Origin: Neocallimastix lanati (nom. inval.) | Lineage: Eukaryota; Neocallimastigomycota; Neocallimastigomycetes; Neocallimastigales; Neocallimastigaceae | Direction of reading: 5' to 3' | Assembly (NCBI GenBank): GCA_016946835.1 | Contig: JACVTC010000227.1 | Coordinates: forward strand, 110,001 to 135,687 | DNA: 25,687 nucleotides | Part shown: positions 19,759 to 25,687 of the stretch, piece after piece | How the letters are laid out: every line of letters starts with the position of its first letter | Position numbering within the stretch: the stretch's first letter is position 1 | Made by a program: the position numbers and the translations under genes | The notes under the pieces: generated by a model | What the model saw: the letters and a program-made list of their open reading frames with translations, nothing else | Told to the model about the DNA's origin: nothing | Database searches by the model: none

Positions 19759-20670
19759 ATGTCCAAGGAAACAACTTTGAGCTTTAAAGAATTGAAAAAA
19801 GAATTAAGAGATATTGTGAAACTTAGCAAGGACAATTTGGATATTAAGTCCTGGGCTACTGAATTAAAACTTTGGATCAAGATACAAGGTATTACAGATC
19901 CAGAAACAATATTTAATGCTTGTTTACTTACCAGCTCTGGTGAAGTACAACGCGTTATTGAAGATTTGGGAGAAGATAGTGATGATGAAAGTGATGATTC
20001 ATCAGATGAAGAAGAAGAAGATGATGAAGAAGAAAATGTTGATGATGATATTAAATTTCCTTCCCTTGAAAAAATTATTTCAAGTCTTGAAAATTTTTAC
20101 GGTATTAAAGAAGACCAAAATTTACTTCTTAAAGAACTTCGTGCAATGCGAATTAAAAGAAACGAAAAGATTAAAGACTTTAATGTAAGATATAGAACTT
20201 TGTACACTAAACTTGATAAAAAGAGAAGAAAGCGCATTGGTGTACTAGATTATATTGATTCTATTCAAAATAATTATGAAGCCTGGAAGAAATTATCCCT
20301 TAAAGATGATATAAGTATGGATAAAGCTTTCAAAATTGCCGAGAAAGTAGATAGACTTTCTGTAAGGAACAATAATATTAATACCTATAATGTTAATAAT
20401 TCCCAACATAATCAAAATAATCAAAACAGTACTACTTCAAGACTTTATCCTAAAAGAAGAAACGAAACTTTCCAAATAAATCAAACAAATAATAAACCGA
20501 AACCTCAAGATATTATAGAAGAATCAACCCAGAAAATGAGAAATTTATCTGTTAAAACTTGCTTCTTCTGTAAGGAAGAAGGTCATTACTCATACTATTG
20601 TCCTCAATTAAATAAGATTATGGAAAAAAATAAAAAAGAAATATATTCCAAAAAGTCTTTAAACTTCTAA
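19759..20670 (+). CDS. gag: Gag structural protein of the retrotransposon
   Basis: This is the capsid/nucleocapsid precursor that would form the virus-like particle and package the element RNA. I chose the ATG at 19759 (context AAACAAAATGTC), giving 303 residues; the frame is open further upstream but has no earlier ATG. Residues about 71-97 are a strong Asp/Glu run (GEDSDDESDD... DEEEEDDEEE). The central helical part includes SLEKIISSLENFYG and LKELRAMRIKRNEKIKDFNVRYRTL, typical of Ty3/gypsy Gag capsid regions. An Asn/Gln-rich linker precedes a CCHC zinc knuckle at about 268-281 (CFFCKEEGHYSYYC, spacing CX2CX4HX4C), the RNA-binding nucleocapsid motif. The stop codon TAA at 20668 lies 3 nt beyond a TTTAAAC slippery site, so some ribosomes would continue into pol. 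Confidence 0.93.
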   Translation: MSKETTLSFKELKKELRDIVKLSKDNLDIKSWATELKLWIKIQGITDPETIFNACLLTSSGEVQRVIEDLGEDSDDESDDSSDEEEEDDEEENVDDDIKFPSLEKIISSLENFYGIKEDQNLLLKELRAMRIKRNEKIKDFNVRYRTLYTKLDKKRRKRIGVLDYIDSIQNNYEAWKKLSLKDDISMDKAFKIAEKVDRLSVRNNNINTYNVNNSQHNQNNQNSTTSRLYPKRRNETFQINQTNNKPKPQDIIEESTQKMRNLSVKTCFFCKEEGHYSYYCPQLNKIMEKNKKEIYSKKSLNF

Positions 20671-20710
20671 ATGGGAGCAGAAGCACTCCCAATGACAAAA
20701 CAATAGCTTC
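20658..20710 (+). promoter_or_regulatory. Predicted programmed -1 ribosomal frameshift signal (slippery site plus pseudoknot)
   Basis: TTTAAAC at 20658-20664 sits in the correct phase for a -1 slip (codons TTA AAC in the gag frame). A 7-nt spacer follows, then stem 1 TGGGAG/CTCCCA (20672-20677 with 20686-20691). The loop bases GAAGC (20680-20684) can pair with GCTTC at 20706-20710, giving an H-type pseudoknot with stems of 6 and 5 bp. The pol frame is open across the site (from 20634). Confidence 0.8.
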
Positions 20711-23700
20711 ATTAAATAATTTACAAAATAATACTTTTACTAAGAATACTCCAATTGATAATAATTCCTTTAACGAAGAATCTGAAGAATCTGATTTTAG
20801 TGACACAACTGAAAGTGAGGATGATATCATTATAAATGCTATAAAAAGAAAAATGAATGATAATAACAGCGAAAAAGAAGAAAATAATTCCAAGAAAGTA
20901 CATAAAAGTTTAAAAGATAATCCACGTCCTTTCGCAACTCCTGCTTTAAGAAAGAAGAAAGAAAATGAGCTGCATAATAAACCAAATAAAGTTTATAAAA
21001 ATCAAATACTTCCTTCAATTTTAACTCAACCAAATATTAACAAAGAAAAACAAAAAGAAAAGGAATTAAGAAATATGACAAGAGTAAGAGAAAGTAAAGA
21101 AGAAAACAACAATTATTCATCAAAAGGAAAGGAAAAAGTTGAATCTGAAGATATACTTGTAATCGATAATGAAATAGAAGATATAAAAATGAATAAAGAT
21201 AATCAACAAAATAAAACTAATACTTTGGAAAAATTAATTTCAACAAAAACTAAGGAAACTAATAATGGAAATACTCAATTAGTAAAAAGGAATATCAAAA
21301 TGATGAATAATAAGGAACCTTACAATATTATGGATGATTTAAATAATCTTAAATCCAGTATTACGATAGGTCAACTCTTGAATGCATGTCCTAAAATTCG
21401 TTCACAATTAACTCAAGGTTTAAAGTTAGAAAAGTCTAAAATAATTGGAACTGTAGACAATGTAATAGCACGAACTTTATTAGTAAATAACTATGACCAT
21501 AGCTACATAAGTAAAAGTAATGAAGTAGCCGAAGAAGACTTAGCAATGGTTGATGCAAGTGTTGACGGAGTACTAGGAAAACTTTTAATTGATTCTTGTA
21601 GTAACCTAAGCATCGTTACTAAGCAGTATTTTGATAAATTACCTGGTGAACATGAAACAGTTGGAAAAAGTCGTGGAAGAATCCAACTAGCAACACAAGA
21701 TGAAGAATACTCAGAAGGAATTATTGTTCGATTACCAGTAAAAATTAATAATTATGAATTTAATGCGGACTTTAGAATTATTGAGAAAGAAGACTCTTTT
21801 TATGATATGTTAATAAACTTTAAAACTCAAATCGATCATTGTTTATTTATTCATCCGACCTTAAACAGTTTATGTAAACTTTTGTCAGAAAGTGAATACG
21901 AAGAAATAGCTAAAATAAATAATCAATATTATGATGAAGAAAGTATAATTTGCACTATTAGAAAAGTTAAAGAAACGAATAATGAAAAGGAAATTATAAA
22001 GGAATTAACTCCAATGGAATTTATTGAGAGTGATGAATTTTTAAGCACCTTAAATAAAGATTATAAAGAACAAATTATTAAAATTCTCAAAGAAATGATT
22101 GACATAGTTGCCACTTCAACAGAAGAACTAACTCCTTCTAAACTTTCACCACATAAGATCCGTTTAAAAGCAAATTCAAAGCCAGTAAAATTAAGAAGTT
22201 ATAGGTTAACTAAATTAAAATCAGATATCTTAAAAGAAGAACTTACAAAACTTATTAAGAAAGGATTGATAGAACCATCCTGTTCAGAATGGTCATCTCC
22301 AGTAGTACTTATTCTAAAACACAATGGAAAGTGGCGCTTGTGCATTGACTACCGAAAAGTCAATGATATTACAGAAAAAGATTCTTATTCAGTTCCATAT
22401 ATAGATGAAATTTTTGATAGTCTCGGAGGAGCTAAAATATTTACAACTCTTGATTTATTTTCTGGTTTTCACCAAATCTTAATGGATGAAGAAAGCGTTG
22501 AAGTAACCACTTTCACTACTAAGTTTGGAAATTATCAATTTAAGGTTATGCCTTTTGGACTTACTGGAGCTCCCTCAACCTTCCAAAGAGAAATGAATAA
22601 AATTTTATTCCCTTTTATTGGTGAATTTGTTTATGTATTTATTGATGATGTTTTGATCTATTCAAAAAGTATCGAAGAACATTTAATTCATATTAAACAA
22701 GTATTAGAAGTATTTAAAGAAAACAAGTTAAAAATTAATATTGAAAAGTGCCATTTTCTTCAAACTGAAGTTGATGTATTAGGTCACAAACTTACTACTA
22801 AAGGATTAAGTCCCATGGAAAGTAAAATAACAGCTATTAAGAAGTGGGAAGCCCCTTCATCAATTCATGAATTAAGATCATTTCTAGGAGCAATAGGATA
22901 TTATCGTGACTTTATTCCTAAATATGCTCAAATTACCTCACCTTTATGTAAATTATTAAAAAAGAATACTAAATATGAATGGAATAAAGAACAACAAGAA
23001 AGCTTTGAACTCCTAAAAGAAAAATTAATCAATGCACCTATTCTAAAATTTCCGTCATTTGACAAACCTTTTATCATTAGAACTGATGCTTCGTATAATG
23101 GAATTGGTGGAGTTCTTTTACAAAAAGAAGAAGAAACCGGTAAGGAGCATCCAATACACTTTATAAGTAGAAGTTTACAGAAAGCCGAAAAGAATTATGG
23201 TATTACCGATTTAGAAGGAACCGCTTTGTTTTGCTGTATGACTAAATTTAAATCTTATATTGAAGGAAATCCATTACCTACAACTATTTACACAGATCAT
23301 AAACCATTAGTTGGTTTATTTAAGAATAAAGAACCTTTGAATGCAAGGCAAACAAGATGGTGTCTAACCGCTAGTATGCTCGGAATTAATATAAAATATG
23401 AATCAGGCAAAAAGAATGTGTTAGCTGATGCTCTTTCAAGAATGAAAAGTAAGGAAGAGAGAAAGATATTATTAACAAAAATTACTAATGGAAATAATGA
23501 AGAATTATTATCTAAAGTTATAAAGGAATTTATTAATGAAAAGTTTACTGTTATTGATGGTGAAGATTATTTTATCGACAATGGAAATTATAGAAAATTA
23601 ATAACGGACGAAAATGAAAGGTTTAAATTAATTTTAGAAGCTCATAATATTGGCCACGAAGGATATTACAAAACATATCAAAGACTTAAGAAAAACTTTT

Positions 23701-24668
23701 ATTGGAATCATATGATTAAAGATATCAAAAGAATTGTTAGTAATTGTGAAAAATGCCAGTTAAATCGTCCTCAACCATATCCAGAACCAACCGAAAACCA
23801 TCCAACTAAAGTGGAGGGTCCCTTTGTGCATTTAGGATTAGATATTATAGGACCGTTACCAAAAACAAGAAATAATAATCAATATATTATAGTAACTGTT
23901 GATTACTTTACCAAATGGGTTGAAGCTGAACCCACTGAAAACATAACTTCCTCTGATATAATTAAATTTTTAATAAACGTTTTTGCAAGACATGGTGTAC
24001 CTCAAGTTATTACTACTGATAATGGAGTCCAATTCACTTCTGATATGACTAAAATCTTTCTTGATCTTTATGATGTATATGTTAAATTTGTAGCTACTTA
24101 CCACCCTGAATCAAATGGCCTTACTGAAAATCGAAATAAAGAAATTGGAAAATTACTTCGTTTATTAGGAAGGAAAAATCAAGATTGGGATGAAGTTTTA
24201 CCTTCTGCTTTATGGGCACTTCGAACTACCAAAAACACAGCTACTGGACATTCTAGTTTTGAATTAGTATATGGAAGAGAAGACCAACAGCCTTATGATA
24301 TAGCCATAAGAACAATTGAAAATGCAGGTAAATCATATGATGAAATTTTAATGGAAAAATTTGTTCGTCATTATCAATGGACTAGAGAAGCATGCGAAAA
24401 TGTGAAGAATGCTAACAAGTATTGGGCAACAAGACGAGAAGAACAAATAAGTATGAAAAAAGGAAAAGAATTAAAGGCTGGTGATCTTGTTCTTGTTAGA
24501 AACTTTAGCCGCACTAAGCTAGAACCATATTACAATGGACCATTTAAAATTTTAAAAATTCAATTCAACACGGCAACCTTAATCGATCAGAAAACTGGGA
24601 AACAACTCGATAGGAATGTTCATTTTAAAAATTTAGTAAAGTTTAACTCCGCTTACAGAGAAGCTTGA
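20664..24668 (+). CDS. pol: Pol polyprotein: protease, reverse transcriptase, RNase H, integrase
   Basis: Pol is most likely made as a Gag-Pol fusion (about 1636 aa) by -1 frameshifting; its first own ATG is at 20853 (1271 aa), and residue numbers below count from there. A charged linker of about 230 residues leads to a retropepsin-like protease with LIDSCS at 244-249. Reverse transcriptase spans about 480-700: TTLDLFSG (D534) and the active site FIDD (D598, D599), with MPFGLTGAPSTFQ before it. RNase H follows, with D745, E788, D815 and D859. The integrase has an HHCC zinc finger (H931, H935, C965, C968) and the catalytic triad D997, D1056, E1092 with exactly 35 residues between the last two. 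A GPF motif at 1229-1231 marks the GPY/F module, and the protein ends soon after, without a chromodomain. The protease has Cys where D-[ST]-G is usual. Confidence 0.95.
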   Translation, partial: LLNGSRSTPNDKTIASLNNLQNNTFTKNTPIDNNSFNEESEESDFSDTTESEDDIIINAIKRKMNDNNSEKEENNSKKVHKSLKDNPRPFATPALRKKKENELHNKPNKVYKNQILPSILTQPNINKEKQKEKELRNMTRVRESKEENNNYSSKGKEKVESEDILVIDNEIEDIKMNKDNQQNKTNTLEKLISTKTKETNNGNTQLVKRNIKMMNNKEPYNIMDDLNNLKSSITIGQLLNACPKIRSQLTQGLKLEKSKIIGTVDNVIARTLLVNNYDHSYISKSNEVAEEDLAMVDASVDGVLGKLLIDSCSNLSIVTKQYFDKLPGEHETVGKSRGRIQLATQDEEYSEGIIVRLPVKINNYEFNADFRIIEKEDSFYDMLINFKTQIDHCLFIHPTLNSLCKLLSESEYEEIAKINNQYYDEESIICTIRKVKETNNEKEIIKELTPMEFIESDEFLSTLNKDYKEQIIKILKEMIDIVATSTEELTPSKLSPHKIRLKANSKPVKLRSYRLTKLKSDILKEELTKLIKKGLIEPSCSEWSSPVVLILKHNGKWRLCIDYRKVNDITEKDSYSVPYIDEIFDSLGGAKIFTTLDLFSGFHQILMDEESVEVTTFTTKFGNYQFKVMPFGLTGAPSTFQREMNKILFPFIGEFVYVFIDDVLIYSKSIEEHLIHIKQVLEVFKENKLKINIEKCHFLQTEVDVLGHKLTTKGLSPMESKITAIKKWEAPSSIHELRSFLGAIGYYRDFIPKYAQITSPLCKLLKKNTKYEWNKEQQESFELLKEKLINAPILKFPSFDKPFIIRTDASYNGIGGVLLQKEEETGKEHPIHFISRSLQKAEKNYGITDLEGTALFCCMTKFKSYIEGNPLPTTIYTDHKPLVGLFKNKEPLNARQTRWCLTASMLGINIKYESGKKNVLADALSRMKSKEERKILLTKITNGNNEELLSKVIKEFINEKFTVIDGEDYFIDNGNYRKLITDENERFKLILEAHNIGHEGYYKTYQRLKKNFYWNHMIKDIKRIVSNCEKCQLNRPQPYPEPTENHPTKVEGPFVHLGLDIIGPLPKTRNNNQYIIVTVDYFTKWVEAEPTENITSSDIIKFLINVFARHGVPQVITTDNGVQFTSDMTKIFLDLYDVYVKFVATYHPESNGLTENRNKEIGKLLRLLGRKNQDWDEVLPSALWALRTTKNTATGHSSFELVYGREDQQPYDIAIRTIENAGKSYDEILMEKFVRHYQWTREACENVKNANKYWATRREEQISMKKGKELKAGDLVLVRNFSRTKLEPYYNGPFKILKIQFNTATLIDQKTGKQLDRNVHFKNLVKFNSAYREA

Positions 24669-24686
24669 GTCTTCGTCGGGGCATCT
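24669..24686 (+). other. Junction between pol stop and 3' LTR (polypurine-tract position)
   Basis: Only 18 nt separate the TGA stop from the LTR. The plus-strand primer should lie here, but the sequence (CGGGGCATCT before TGATAAG) has only a GGGG core rather than a long purine run. The primer is therefore atypical or lies slightly upstream. Confidence 0.4.
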
Positions 24687-25179
24687 TGATAAGAATGTAC
24701 TAAATAATGCATTCTTAATTAAATCTACGATTTATTTCTAATACATTATGTGTACATTATTATTTTTGTACTTTAATAAATTTTTAAATCCAAAGATCAA
24801 AAATTAAATCAAAAATTATATTAAACTTTATATTTTTATATTAAATCTTATATTAATAGTAATATTTTTATATATTTAAAACTTATATTAGCAATATTAA
24901 TAATAAATCTTATTTTTTTTTATATTAATAATGAAAATTTGTATTAATAATATTTTTATATATTGATAATTAAAAATTTATATATTATATTTTAACTTTT
25001 ATTATAAAATTTTATATCGAAATGTTTTATTTTATATTGACAAATATTTTATTTTATTAAAAACCTTTATATTAGAATAGTATTTTTATTTTTATTTGAA
25101 TATTTTAACAGATTGTAATAAAAATTTTAGCCAATTAAATAAATTCTTATTAGTAATATTTTAGATAGATTATAAAAAG

Positions 25180-25225
<46 letters not shown>

Positions 25226-25534
25226 TTTTATTAATATTATAAATGTATTTTATTTATATTGTTATAATTAAATTTTATATAATTGATTACAAAAATCAAT
25301 TTAAATTTAATAGTTTTTATATATAAAAAGAAAAATAATAATAAAATGTAATTTAGTGGCAAGAACAACTTTTATGCCTTGAAAAAAAGTATAAATAGTT
25401 GTAAATTTTGCTACCAATTTTTAAAAATGATAAAATAAAATCAAATAAAAAAAAAATAAATAAATAAAATAAATAAATAAATAAAATTTGTGTTTGTTTA
25501 CTTTATTTTTATTTAATTCTCTAAAACCTTAACA
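24687..25534 (+). repeat. 3' LTR (848 bp)
   Basis: It is identical by eye to the 5' LTR except for one extra A in the poly-A run (44 versus 43). It would supply the 3' processing site. It ends in CCTTAACA directly before CACT. Confidence 0.93.
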
Positions 25535-25538
25535 CACT
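25535..25538. other. Target-site duplication, right copy (CACT)
   Basis: It matches 17396-17399. The final T coincides with the outer TG end of the inverted older LTR. Confidence 0.65.
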
Positions 25539-25687
25539 GTTAAGGTTTTAGAGAATTAAATAAAAATAAAGTAAGGAAACACAAATTTTATTCATTTATT
25601 TATTATTTTTATTTATTTTATTAATTTTACTTGATGATATTTAAAAATTAGTAGCAAAATTTACAACTATTTATACTTTTTTCAAGG
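25538..25687 (-). mobile_element. Diverged inverted LTR of the same family, cut by the window edge
   Basis: Read on the minus strand, this 150-bp segment matches the last 150 bp or so of the LTR (TATAAATAGTTGTAAATTTT through CTCTAAAACCTTAACA). It carries several substitutions and small indels, so it is an older copy in opposite orientation. It may be a solo LTR or the end of another element beyond the window. Without the new element it would start 13 bp from the tRNA 5' end. Confidence 0.88.

Larger units (their letters stand above)
17400..25534 (+). mobile_element. Complete Ty3/gypsy-type LTR retrotransposon
   Basis: The element is 8.1 kb and bounded by near-identical LTRs with TG...CA ends and a CACT duplication. 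It carries, in order, a candidate primer-binding site, a 1.5-kb structured leader, gag, and pol with protease, reverse transcriptase, RNase H and integrase. Domain order with integrase last defines Ty3/gypsy (Metaviridae-type) rather than Ty1/copia. All catalytic motifs of RT, RNase H and IN are present and both frames are open, so it may be active. No envelope-like frame and no chromodomain after the integrase are seen. It is more GC-rich than its surroundings. It lies 14 bp upstream of the tRNA-Arg gene, as Ty3 of yeast and DGLT-A of Dictyostelium do at their tRNA targets. Confidence 0.93.

Noticed and set aside
19916-20188. Plus-strand open frame overlapping gag
   Set aside because: Out-of-frame shadow of the gag acidic region (Met/Lys runs from GATGAT codons).
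20647-20654. Alternative slippery site CAAAAAG in gag
   Set aside because: The base before AAA is C, so it breaks the X XXY YYZ rule; TTTAAAC a few bases later fits exactly.
20618-21033. Minus-strand open frames opposite the gag/pol junction
   Set aside because: Antisense shadows of pol with hydrophobic runs and no independent start or motif.
1-25687. Dictyostelid origin
   Set aside because: AT content and tRNA-linked Ty3/gypsy elements would fit, but a fungal-type metacaspase with DCCHSGTVLDLPY argues for an early-diverging fungus; not fully excluded.

Overview
The window is extremely AT-rich, with long poly-A/poly-T runs, AAT/ATT and TTTTA microsatellites, and genes broken by short introns with GTAAGT/GTAAAT donors. 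Protein-level clues point to an early-diverging fungus, most likely an anaerobic gut fungus (Neocallimastigomycota): the metacaspase is of the fungal type (DCCHSGTVLDLPY), and a Gpi18/PIG-V family GPI mannosyltransferase is present. Dictyostelids have similar base composition but are less likely because of the metacaspase. The assignment is an inference.

Layout. (1) 3-991 (+): the last three exons of a GPI mannosyltransferase 2 gene. (2) 992-2993: AT-rich spacer. (3) 2994-7704 (-): an 11-exon metacaspase gene whose exons I joined by splice phase. It adds about 670 residues in front of the catalytic domain, including a run of about ten degenerate SSPQQSYTDVVCESPKDE-type repeats. One junction is out of phase by one base. 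(4) 7705-16190: a gene desert with at least two decayed genes (a bZIP-like remnant near 9.9 kb and a Lys/Arg-rich remnant near 12 kb), about 500 bp of TTTTA repeats, recent tandem duplications and palindromes. (5) 16200-16907 (-): a two-exon EF-hand protein. (6) 17313-17385 (-): tRNA-Arg(CCU) with its Pol III terminator.

(7) 17400-25534 (+): a complete, apparently recent Ty3/gypsy-type LTR retrotransposon. Its LTRs (847 and 848 bp) differ by one A in a poly-A run. It has a TATA box in the LTR, a candidate primer-binding site, a 1.5-kb structured leader with an eight-copy array of hairpins, gag with a zinc knuckle, and pol (PR-RT-RNaseH-IN) in the -1 frame. The gag/pol junction carries TTTAAAC, a 7-nt spacer and a predicted H-type pseudoknot. 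(8) 25538-25687 (-): the end of a diverged, inverted copy of the same LTR. Once the new element is removed, this older LTR also abuts the tRNA upstream flank at the same place, so two insertions hit the same spot about 14 bp upstream of the tRNA gene.

The cellular genes have no evident functional link to each other. The most interesting parts are the retroelement (tRNA-targeted insertion, frameshift pseudoknot, covarying hairpin array) and the metacaspase with its repeat-bearing extension.
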